A stretch of DNA of 64,000 bases from Lethocerus indicus. Lineage: Eukaryota; Arthropoda; Insecta; Hemiptera; Belostomatidae. The stretch's first letter is position 1. The number at the start of each line of letters is the position of its first letter. Below the pieces are notes generated by a model. That model ran no database searches, was not told where the DNA came from, and worked only from the letters and a program-made list of their open reading frames with translations. Shown piece after piece: positions 52,575-62,101 of the stretch. A program made the position numbers and the translations under genes. The stretch lies in assembly GCA_019843655.1 (NCBI GenBank), contig JACDQD010000003.1, positions 8,000,925 through 8,064,924 of the forward strand, given 5' to 3'.

Positions 52575-52605
52575 CGGCCGGGGCGGTCAGAAAAAAACCC
52601 GGCCG
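52575..52605. repeat. GC-stem hairpin with A7 loop (copy 2)
   Basis: CGGCCGGG pairs perfectly with CCCGGCCG across a 15-base loop, GCGGTCAG plus seven A. It shares CAG-(AT)-A7-CCCGRCCGC with the hairpin at 43861-43888. The stem change T to C on one side is matched by A to G on the other, so pairing is kept. Confidence 0.7.
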
Positions 52606-53582
52606 CTAATCGCCGCTTCCGCCTCCCGACCGGATTAAGACTGGAAAACGAATTAAAAGTTTATTTTGACTCCGCGATGGAAAAAAAGGGAGCGGCCTCC
52701 ACGATGTGTGTGTGTCTAATAGGGGAAGGGGGTGAGGGGGGGGGATCCGCTTTAGGAAGTGGCGCTGTTGTCACTTTCCCCCGCCGGGAATTTATTAAAC
52801 TGGTTTCCCTCAGAGATCGACTCATTGTGGAATCATCCCGCTCACTTGACTTACGGCCTCTCTCACTTTCTCCCATATCCCGTAGAGCACGGCCCTACTC
52901 CAGGCGAACGCAACAAAGGAATGCACCTCATTTGAAAAGTGTTCTCAACGAAATTGAGACGGCTAAAATGAAATGCACGAAGTACGAAGGTGACCTACTG
53001 AAAGTAGGCTTTTCCTTACATTATTCCTTCTTTCTGTTCTTCGCTCCTTTCGGAAGGTTCCCGGATTCGATCTTCACGTTTTTCCACTAATTTCGACAAG
53101 CTTTTTTATTTCGTCTCCGCAATTCGAAAAAGAGGCTGCAAGTGTTTCTATTCTCCATGTCCATCACCGAATTACAGAAATGACTATTGGGACAGCCTGG
53201 AAGTGGATGAAGGGAAGTACTGGTTCCCAACAACATTTAACAGTAATAAAGTCTATGATAATATACGGAATATTTTCGCACGAGTTTGGTGCGGGCGCTT
53301 CGTCGATCTCGGTTTCTGGCCACCGTAACGTCTTTAGCGCCCAATCGGGGCGATACTGAGGCCGGCGGGCGGCCGAAACCGACTCGGATCACACGGACTT
53401 TGAAACGACAATAGCAAATGGAGATGACAGAAAACGTTGTAGAATAAGTCGTACGACGCCGAACGCAGTTGACTTCAGTGCGGCGCAGCTAATCGTTATT
53501 GACAATCGTTTAGGGCTATAATTAGATTTCCAAGTATTTATAACGCGAAGTCTTATACCAGTACATTGCGAGTGATCTATCC
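52606..53582. other. unannotated sequence, no gene
   Basis: A 137-codon plus frame at 52677-53090 includes KSVLNEIETAKMKC, which looks helical, but it has no recognised domain or splice boundaries. It overlaps a 71-codon antisense frame. Confidence 0.4.
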
Positions 53583-53690
53583 TTTTTTTACTAACTGTGC
53601 GAGGGGAATCGAACCCGCACCTCCACCGGCCTCAATGATTCAAGACACGTCTTGAACAATTAGGTCCCAATTAGAGCTATTGCTCCTAAT
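53583..53690 (-). pseudogene. tRNA-like relic or short tRNA-derived retroposon
   Basis: The minus strand contains a perfect polymerase III B-box (GGTTCGATTCC, at 53615-53605) inside GCGGGTTCGATTCCCCTCGC. Upstream is a degenerate A-box (TAGCTCTAATTGG, at 53679-53667). Between them is a hairpin with TTCAAGAC and GTCTTGAA arms (53656-53639) where an anticodon arm would be. The A-to-B spacing is longer than in a type I tRNA and nearer that of Leu/Ser tRNAs. The T-stem has a mismatch and the 7-bp acceptor stem cannot be formed, so it is not a working tRNA. A run of seven A follows about 16 bases after the B-box, as expected for a retroposed tRNA or minimal SINE. No target-site duplication is evident. 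Confidence 0.4.
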
Positions 53691-55063
53691 GAAAGTGTAC
53701 AGTTGTAAAAACGGAAATACAGTTTGTCTGAATTAGAGAATACGATACAATATTTACGTAATCGTAAATTTTTTCAAAAAATCAGAACAACGCATAAAAT
53801 TACTTCTGCATTAATCCCCACGACTTTATTCACACGAGGTTTTAACTTAATTCACAGTTTTTGTTTAGTAACATCAATCATTGAAATCTCACAAACGTTT
53901 TGAATGAGATCCCCTACTAATGCGCCCCTGTACAAGATTTACGCCTGGCTATAAATTTGTCGCCAGCCTATTAAGAACGGTTTTGTTTGTGCCCGCACAC
54001 AAATACCAACGAAGGGATAGGTGAAAAACGGACGAGGTACGTCCGATGATCAGGAAACAAAATATTTCATCGAGTTTTTGTTGCGTACGCTAGTTAATAT
54101 TGCTTGAAGCGAATATTGCATTACGGTTTAACACTTTTAGATGCGTACAATAACTAACGTGCAGCTCATGAAAACGGTCATTTCGTTGACATTTTTTTTT
54201 CGTTAATTATCAGCAGAATCCGGACGAATTTATAATCTGCAATCTCGTCCACGCCTTGGCAACAGTTCCGAAGGAGAGATTCCTAATCTTTTCAAAATGC
54301 GATACGTCCGAGGGCAAAAAATTTGCCCCCAAGGCCGCCAGACGCTCCTGAATCCAAAATCGGAACGGTCCGTTTTAATATTGACCGCTGCGTCATTCTC
54401 GCCGATGATGCAACGTCTGAGCGATACAAAAAAAATCGCCATTTCTTCGCCGATTCGGAACCTCGAAACCGATACTGTAGAAGCGCGTTCTATTCGGAAG
54501 CGAGAGCGTGGCTTAAATAACAATGGAGAGATCTAACGGGCAGAGTTAATTGCACAGAACGAAATATCTCGAGGCGATTACCGGGGCTAATTGGGCGACC
54601 GGTCAAAAGTGGAAATGGAGAGGACACTTGTGGATTATCGGCAATGTAGAATACAGGCTGACATTAACAAGATTACCAGTTGCCTGCGTCTTCACTACCC
54701 AGCTTTCGTTATAAACTCTCGCTAGCGGACAGGACACGAAACTTTCCTGAACGGGATACGAAACACTAAAAAACCGTTAAAATCCCCCCCCCTCCCCCGC
54801 GTCTTCAGGAAACACTGAGATAACACTGCCGGCTCACGTGGTCCGAACTGAAATCAAGTAAGCCGGCCGCGCTCATTCGCTTCCTCGATCGACGACCTCC
54901 GAACGGTACGTGCTTCGCGGTCAACCCCCCTCCCACCGATACTATATTGCCTACCGGAGCTCAGACATAAGTCACAATTTTCTTTACATACAACTATTGC
55001 ACAAGCATTTTACGCGTAACTGGACGTAACGATTTAAGAACATTTGTCTTCGTTATTTTACAG
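53691..55063. other. unannotated sequence, no gene
   Basis: The opposing frames at 54230-54536 are mutually antisense and unrecognised. A C-rich run lies near 54785-54798. Confidence 0.5.
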
Positions 55064-55186
55064 TTTCCTAAGAAAGTCGAAAAGATTCATTCATTCTATG
55101 TTGAACCAGCCAGTCCAACGCGAAGGGGGGAAGAAATAAATAGCCGAGAACAAACAGCGGAATATGGGGAACATTTATTAGAGTAG
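55064..55186 (+). CDS. weak candidate terminal exon
   Basis: TTTGTCTTCGTTATTTTACAG is a good acceptor. It is followed by 40 open codons beginning FPKKVEKIHSFYVEPASPTR and ending GEHLLE at TAG. The composition is polar and protein-like. A GTATGAGC donor-like string follows at 55190, just after the stop. Forty open codons are not rare by chance, and no partner exon or domain was recognised. Confidence 0.2.
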   Translation, partial: FPKKVEKIHSFYVEPASPTRRGEEINSREQTAEYGEHLLE

Positions 55187-56043
55187 AGGTATGAGCGGAG
55201 GAGCGAGCTACGTTAGGCCCGAGGCGTGGCTCGTACTATCAAATATTCAGGCGACGACCCCGGGGATCCCGAAAGGCCGCCGATTACTCCGTCCGGAACG
55301 GTACCGAATTTGTGGGGGCCCGGTAGACCGATGTTTTCGGAACGCGGCCCTAGCCGGGGCTTCGCCGGGCCCTTTAAACCTCCGCGGGGTCCAGCCTGCC
55401 CCCGGCCCCGGGTCCTCGGCACCCGCCCCCGCACCCGCCCCCGGCCAGCCACCCGCTCGCTCCGTCCTCTCGTCCTACCCTACTGCGGAGCCCTCCCCGC
55501 GACAACACTGCCGCAGTCGACACTCACGGATCGGAAACATGGCAACGCTGTGCGCTCTATACACAAGACCGTTTAGAAAACATACACACAAAAACACACA
55601 AACACAAGCGCGTAGAACTTTTGGTGACGTCTAATTGTTTTCGAACGCGTTTATCATAAAGTAGATAATAAATGTTCGACGCGATTTTAATTTACCGGTC
55701 GAAAAAATGCTTTGTTTATTGAGTTATTTTTCGTTTTTGAGGGGGCAATCCCGACGTACCGCGACTTTACCGCTTATGTATCCCATGCATCACAGAGAAA
55801 ATAGACGTATAGTAGTATACGGTATCTCGATCCAACTTTTATAGCTTATAGTTATTAGTGCAACGGATGCCGGATACGCGAACGTGGGAATAAATTGGTC
55901 TGTTTTATTGGTGAAAGGTGGGCGTTTTTTGTGAACCGAGGAGCGTCGCACGGGTCCGGTAATGTCTCCGACGAGGAGGGGGCAGAAAATATTCGGGGGC
56001 TCGATGGTGAGGGGGTGTGTGAGGCGGGTGAGAACGGGTGAGG

Positions 56044-56064
56044 GGTGGTGGTGGTGGTGGTGGT
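56044..56064 (+). repeat. (GGT)7 trinucleotide repeat
   Basis: An uninterrupted GGT run in a G-rich strand segment. It gives poly-Trp on one strand and poly-His or poly-Thr on the other, none of which is credible as protein. Confidence 0.9.
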
Positions 56065-56300
56065 ATCGGGGGGACGACAATAGAGCGTGTGGGGTGAGGG
56101 GGCGCACGGAGGGAACCCATTCAAAAAGTAGCGGGGTACAGTCGGTTCACCGGGTAAACCGAACCCCCGGCGCGGGACTATTTACAGTGCGGGGAGTAGT
56201 GGCGGGTGGTGGGGGTCGTCTAACTATTTACAAGCGAGAGGTTTGAAGAGGTGCAGGTTATGAAAAATCGTATGAAAATTGTTTCCCCAATCTTTCTTAC

Positions 56301-56329
56301 CAATCGAGGCTGAGGTCCAGGTAGCTCAT
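56301..56329 (-). CDS. candidate first coding exon (start MSYLDLSLD)
   Basis: On the minus strand GGCATGAGC opens nine codons, MSYLDLSLD. TG is then left for a split codon before GTAAGAAAG, a strong donor whose GT is at 56300-56299. It lies at the edge of the GC-rich island downstream of a GGC-repeat leader, as expected for the 5' end of a developmental gene. The next exon was not identified; the minus-strand exons at 27.0-27.4 kb are the only good candidates and would imply a 29-kb first intron. Confidence 0.3.
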
Positions 56330-56338
56330 GCCGGTATC

Positions 56339-56407
56339 TCAACTAGTCCTCTTTAAAGAACCTCTATTAATATCGCGACTAGCGGTATCGTCAGAACCTG
56401 CTGTCAT
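56339..56407 (-). CDS. possible upstream open reading frame, 22 codons
   Basis: The ATG in CACCATGAC has a favourable A at -3. Its product MTAGSDDTASRDINRGSLKR continues with TS, then stops at TGA. The stop lies nine bases before the ATG of the MSYLDLSLD frame and is out of frame with it. If both lie in the leader of one mRNA, the upstream frame would strongly reduce initiation at the second ATG. Alternatively it is chance. Confidence 0.25.
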   Translation of the reverse strand: MTAGSDDTASRDINRGSLKRTS

Positions 56408-56434
56408 GGTGCGGGTGGTGCCGCACCGGGTCGC

Positions 56435-56475
56435 TCCGCCTCCGCCGCCGCCGCCGCCGCCTCCGCCGCCGCCGC
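56435..56475 (+). repeat. (CCG)n repeat
   Basis: About thirteen CCG units with CTCCG interruptions. On the minus strand this is a GGC/GGA leader sequence just upstream of the candidate uORF. Confidence 0.92.
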
Positions 56476-56731
56476 ACCAAACCAAACCGCACGACACTTG
56501 CTCACTTCCGGGGGGCTCTCGGCCCGCACAAATCAAACATTTTCACATATCTAGTCGGATCGGTTCCGAATCTCGAACGGCGGTGTTGTTCCGTGCCGGA
56601 GTGGGGGAGGGCGACGATTCGCGCGCGGTCCCTTTAAACGGCCGGCAAGGCCCGCGCTCGGGCTCGGGCCCTCTCGTCGGGGGGCAGAGCCCCCGGCCGT
56701 ATACGCACTGAGCCGCTCGCCGGCTCCTCTA

Positions 56732-56796
56732 CCGCCCCCGCCGATGACGCCGCCCCCGCCTCCGCAGCCGCCGCCGCCTCCGCCGCCGCCCCCCGG
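56732..56796 (+). repeat. imperfect CCG/CCGCCT repeat
   Basis: CCG units with CCT, CAG and CCCCC interruptions. It encodes Gly-rich, Arg-rich or Ala-rich strings on the minus strand depending on frame, none preferred. Confidence 0.85.
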
Positions 56797-57414
56797 CACC
56801 ACTCGCTAATCGCCGTACGCGGCCTACCCCGTCGGACACCGGACGCCGGCCGGCACTCTCGCCGAACACCGCCCCGAGTATATCTCCGTGCGCGGAAATA
56901 TACGTTCGGATACCGTTCGACAAAAATCGATGGAAAAAATAAAACAGGAGAAAAAAAATTTGCGAGACAACTCAAAACAAAACTTTTGAACTACCTGTAG
57001 GACGTATAACCCAGCATCGGACACCACACATAAAGAGTTCCGTACGAAGACGCACTTTACGGACCGTTACGAGGCGTTCAGAACATGTTTTTCTTTATTA
57101 TTAGGCTCGACGCGGTCCCTTATTTATTTCTTGCAGTTCCGTACAGAGGACGGCAGAGAACACTGAAGCACACGCGCGCACACGCATAAACACCGATAAC
57201 GAATCGCCGATGGCTGCGTCGCGTCTAGAGGACAGACGTGAACTGAAGAGTGTAGATGGGGCCGGAGGAGGCGGAGCGGAGGAGCCCCGTCGAACTGGTG
57301 GGGAACCCACCACAGTCAGCCACCCCCACCCGCCCCCAGCACCCAACACCCAACACTCACACGGACGCACATTAGAATATCGGCTAGCGGCGGCAACCAG
57401 ACCGACCTTAACCA

Positions 57415-57451
57415 TCCTCCTCCTCCTCCTCCACCTCCTCCACCTCATCCT
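57415..57451 (+). repeat. (TCC)n repeat
   Basis: TCC/CTC units with CAC interruptions at the right edge of the GC-rich island. Confidence 0.9.
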
Positions 57452-60400
57452 CAGCTACCTTATTTAAAACGGTAATTGCTTACTACTAATAATTTATAGA
57501 TTTTTCGTGTGAAAACTCTAGTGGCATACAAACTACCTCCGATACTATTTAGGATATAAATAATTAAAGAACGTGCACATAATAAAACTGTCCTCGCTTC
57601 CTATTCCGAAGCCTCCGAGCCATAACTTTTTCAGTTTTTATGTACAGTACATTATTTCGAATCCATTCATTATTTCTCTTACAATTCGTCCACTAATGAC
57701 ATTGTTAAGTTCTTAATTATAAATACACCACCGGAACTAAGAAACACTGAATTACGCCCTGCAACCCTTATTCGGCCAGTATATTTAGCCTGTAAACAGT
57801 CTCTGCCCTAACAAAAAGTCATTTACATTATAAAACAAAATCGATAACGATTACGCCGGTTTTCGTATGTTTGACGTAGTGAAAAAAGTTTTTGTTTTCC
57901 TTCCTTATATTATAACTCACGCCTGTTGTTGGACGCCTATGAATACGTAACAATGTTGGCTCATAGGCGTAGCGGCATTACAAAAACTATTTGTTACCTT
58001 TTCTTATTCACGACACAAAGTCAAGTAGGGCTTCACCCTCCGAAAAATGTAAATGTGAAAAACCCTACGCGTCGAGCTCTGAATGGGGGGGACAGAAGGC
58101 TGCTCCTATCTTACCTGTGTGAGACGACCCCTCCCTCCCTCCCTCCCTCTCTCCCTCCCTATCCAAAGTCCGTCCCACCCGGAAGTCAATTCATAAGGCG
58201 GCTACCTGGGCAAGGGGGGGGGATAGCAGCCCCAAATAGAGACTTCTTCCCGTCTTCCCTCACTCTGTCCCCTCCATTTCCCAAATATAATATCCTATGA
58301 GTCAGTACAAAAACGGAATATCCATATATCCTTATCTTTCCCGAGTCGGTTTAAATACGGCCGAAGCAAGTAAAATGAGGTAATTAGCCATAAGTCCCAT
58401 TAATCCTCTACATAAACATAGAAAGGCCCATGCTTATTGTCTTGTTCATGTTTATTGCAAAATTGAAAGATAGTTGTAATTTGGAAAAGGCCGCTCAAAT
58501 CGTCAAAGCATGGTATTTTCAGAAAATAAAACAATATTTTCTGACCGTTTTACGAACCATTACAAGAACATCGGGACCCCCGCAAAGAACCCAAGCAATG
58601 AAATATTTTTTAAAAAGATAAACGTAAGCATTTAATAGATGAGAAATATCCGTTAAACCGACATCCAATCAAAATACTCGGTAGTATAAAAGTGTTCCAC
58701 AAGGGTAGGGCAGCTGCCCTGGTATTGTTTGGAAGCGAGGGAAAAGGTTCCGACGAGAGGATGTTGCCACCGGGGGGGGGAAGGACTATTCCGTGTCTAC
58801 AGGGCACTAATAATACTGTTCGAATACTTGAAACACCACGTTAAATGGCCGACATTTATATATTATATCATAGTATAACAACTCTAATTAAATTTAACGG
58901 CAGCCTCACTGAAAGAAGTGTGAAATTTATCTGCGATTAGAGTGCGGTTAATGAAAGCTGGTAGGCAAGCGATTATATTATCATCCAAGTACCAGATGAG
59001 TGAAGACGGAATGTCGTAACACTGGTGTTATTCCGAACCACTGAACCCACTCATAGCAAAAGATTCATGCAGAAATTATTTTTTGTGTACTTATATCATG
59101 GGCTAAACACAGCAGCTGGACCTAAGTCCAATCAAGGTATAACATAACATAATCACTTCGAATATCTAAAATGAGTGAAGGATTAGAAATGCAGAAATAA
59201 ATTTATAAGGCGATTCCGGACAGTACGTCCGTACTTCATTCCCCATTTAATGCAACCACGGAACAATTTTGGGCTTATGTATGCTGCAAAGGATAGCTCA
59301 AAGAAGTTCATCCCTCCAGAAGTTAATAAATCCTTCGACCTAAGAAGAGGCGATGTTAGTTGAACGTAACCAGCTTTCACAAATGTCGGTAAATATCAAG
59401 GCAAGAACCCTCACATCGCTGACGTCTTAGACTGAAGGCTTAAACTCATGAAACCGGTCATGATTACTCATTGTTCAGAGCTATGGAAGGGCAAGATATT
59501 ACAGGATATTATGTTATTTAAAAAATTATATTCTATTCGAAATTGTATAATGAAATATCGGTACCGTTTTAAGCCAACAAAGAATATAGAATATTTCCAC
59601 ATCGTCTAAACGCATTTCTTACACTGAAGTATGTTGGAGGATTAATTGTAATCACACTCATTTAATAAAAATATGACTTCAAAATTGGCCAAACACTAGA
59701 TAGCTAAACCAATATAAAACCATCCCAGAATATTTTGAATCATATGAAAACAAAATATCAACATCCAACTGCCATACTTCGAAACATCACGTCCATATAC
59801 TTTAAGCTAAGAGTGTGGAATTGTAGTGGAGTAAATGAAGTAATGGCTTCAAAACTGAGGTTTCGACTAATGAAATTTCAAGCGGTCGACAGGATATTAA
59901 AACGCTGAAGGTCTAGCCCGATTGAACAGAGATCTTCGCTGATCGAAGTCACTATCACACTAAGTGCACGTTATTTACGAATCTGAAATCCGGTTAGACC
60001 AAGTAAACTGGAGGAGACTCGGTTTGATTCGGGGAATACTATCGGTTGGGAATAATATTGGATACGGGGGGGAATTTTCGAGGCCGCAACCTCCGGACGC
60101 GGATACCGTATCCTTAAAAAATATCCTCACGACGTCAGTTTTCGAACAATTACCGCGTAATTTTTTTACACAATTAACTGTTCATTCTCCAATGTGTACG
60201 GGCAAAAAGAACAGCGGGGCGGCGTAAAGATCAAGGATCGGCCGAGGCTTTTTTTTTGTACATTCAAATGAACAACTGTTTAAATGAACACCCGGCATAA
60301 GCAGGTACGGGAGAGTTCTCCGACGAGATCCGGATACGTCAAATACTTGGACTTGATATATTTGAATCTGTCCCACAAGGCCGGGCCCAGTTCTCGGATC

Positions 60401-61858
60401 GTCCATTAGGTTTCTAAAAGTAGTTTTCTCTCTCGGTTCGTGCTTTCAGGGAAACCTATGACGAAAATAAAGATTTATTAAAGCGAACCGGGATGTAAAT
60501 CCAGACGCCGTAGGCCTGCCCAGTCTGTAATTGTCAAGGCGAATGAAAACCATTCCCCGTTTGTTATTCATCTGTCCCGCATTGCCGGGCCCTTCGAGCA
60601 CCTCTTATTATAGAACCGGCAGAAACGGGGACTTCCGCGCTACTCGGAGTGTTATTTTTCAGCGCATTCGGCACAACGATCCGCCAGCGGGGCGACGATT
60701 ATGTGGGCAGTTATCAGGGGCACATTTTAAAAATGCGCCTTTTCTTAAATGGTTCCGGAACAAATGAATATTCTTGATTTTTACAGCGCGGTAGGTTGAG
60801 CCGCTTCAACTTTGATCGTCAAACTATCGACGCTAAAGCCCGATGCCGCACGCAACACACGAATTCAGTGAATCATTTCGGAGGACTAACACTAATAGGT
60901 AGATGAAAGTGTTAAAATGCGTAGAGGAATCCGTTAGAATAGACATCTTAATTAATATATTCTATATTAATATAGATATTTTGTCGCCATACTCGTCTTA
61001 AACTAGAATAGTTTGCGTCCAGTCGCCGTTGTCAGTGTCATTTTTCATTTACCGAAACAGCGACCTCCTTCTTCCTCTTATTAAAACATTTTAATAAGAC
61101 GCGAGGCGAAGATGGAAGAATATTCAAGGTGGGTAATTTCTGATTCTGTTTTTGAATATGTGACGTCGGCCAGTACTGAGGATTGCCTCCGTATCGCATA
61201 AGATGAGCTTTAGCGGGTCAATAGATAAGAACAATAATTCGCTTTATCATTAAAAGTTATGCCACTGTTCGCGAAACAGGTCCGCTTTAGGGCCAAACGA
61301 CGATGGACCGCACGATTCATTGCACCTAGTTATCGAAAACATGTATTAAAATAAAAACGTCTCCTACATAAAATGGCAAGATTTGTGTACTTCAATTGTC
61401 AGGGGATTGGAAATATGATGCTATCTTACTAAGCTGAATGAAAATCAAATAGGGCAAGTCCAAGTATCAGATGAGTGTACCGATATCGGGGGACGTCAGC
61501 TTTAAGGTGTGTCGGAAAGCCGGAGTAAACAATGCCACTTGAATCCGCGTAGTTCCCGCCGCACTCAGTCAGCGTTGACAGAATTTCTCGTCTGACTCAG
61601 TAAAAATTCCAAACCGTCCAACATCGTGTCGCATCGCGTACGATTTAAATTATTTCAGGTCCGCTCATATACAACATCAATCTTCCATGGGTGGGACGTA
61701 GCCATCCGCAGAGTTTCATCTTAGGAGCTATACCGATCTAAGTCTAGATAAAAGAAACAATAATTACTCTTAAAGCTGTTTACTTTTTAAATGGAGGCGG
61801 TGAAGAATAAACGGATCTGAACGTTTCCGGAACAAAAGAGTTCGAAATAAAAAACTGA
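57452..61858. other. unannotated, increasingly AT-rich
   Basis: A (CCCT)n tract lies at 58128-58160, with a minus-strand GTAAGAT donor-like site beside it at 58113. A 16-bp AT palindrome, TCTATATTAATATAGA, lies at 60961-60976. No frame is recognised, and I see no transposon coding motifs or terminal repeats. Confidence 0.45.
58128..58160 (+). repeat. (CCCT)n tetranucleotide repeat
   Basis: CCCT units with one CTCT interruption. Confidence 0.9.
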
Positions 61859-62101
61859 TTTCGGAGTGTGTCAGTGCGTGCAGCAGAGGTTAACAGAAAG
61901 CTTTTAATAGACATTTCATTATATCACAAGACCGTACTGGGCCAGCAAAATCGTCCAGAATGTAGACCTTATGTTAATGAGTTACAGACACTTTCGCCGA
62001 AAGAAAGAGACACGCTGGGACATTTAATTTCCATTCTGTATTTCGAAGCAGATATATTACATTTATTAGATTTTACCGAAATGCTCTTAATCGTGATTTA
62101 A
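61859..62101 (+). CDS. unrecognised open frame, helical composition
   Basis: About 80 codons are open from TTTCGG to a TAA stop, with no in-frame ATG near the start, so if real this would be an exon. The product contains NRKLLIDISLYHKTVLGQQN and LSPKERDTLGHLISILYF, with hydrophobic residues spaced as in amphipathic helices. Codons are varied and not repeat-driven. GCGTGCAG near its start could be an acceptor in a different phase. No family is recognised. It stands out from other frames by composition only. Confidence 0.2.
   Translation, partial: FRSVSVRAAEVNRKLLIDISLYHKTVLGQQNRPECRPYVNELQTLSPKERDTLGHLISILYFEADILHLLDFTEMLLIVI

Larger units (their letters stand above)
55190..57451. other. CpG-rich, GC-rich island
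   Basis: This is the most GC-rich block of the window. It contains CCCCGG, GGCC and CG throughout, (GGT)7 at 56044-56064, CCG repeats at 56435-56475 and 56732-56796, and (TCC)n at 57415-57451. Long frames on all strands (for example 147 codons at 55191-55634) reflect stop-codon scarcity; a Pro/Gly-rich frame at 55226-55576 is the most protein-like. It plausibly holds the promoter of the minus-strand transcript whose leader exon lies at 56.3 kb. No TATA box or clear initiator was identified. Confidence 0.5.

Noticed and set aside
55191..55634. 147-codon Pro/Ala-rich frame in the GC-rich island
   Set aside because: All strands have long frames here because stops are scarce. The alternative frames are equally plausible and no splice sites fix the choice.
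58984..61482. TCCAAGTAYCAGATGAGTG present near 58984 and 61468
   Set aside because: Eighteen of nineteen bases match but similarity does not extend on either side. One such pair is expected in a window this size.
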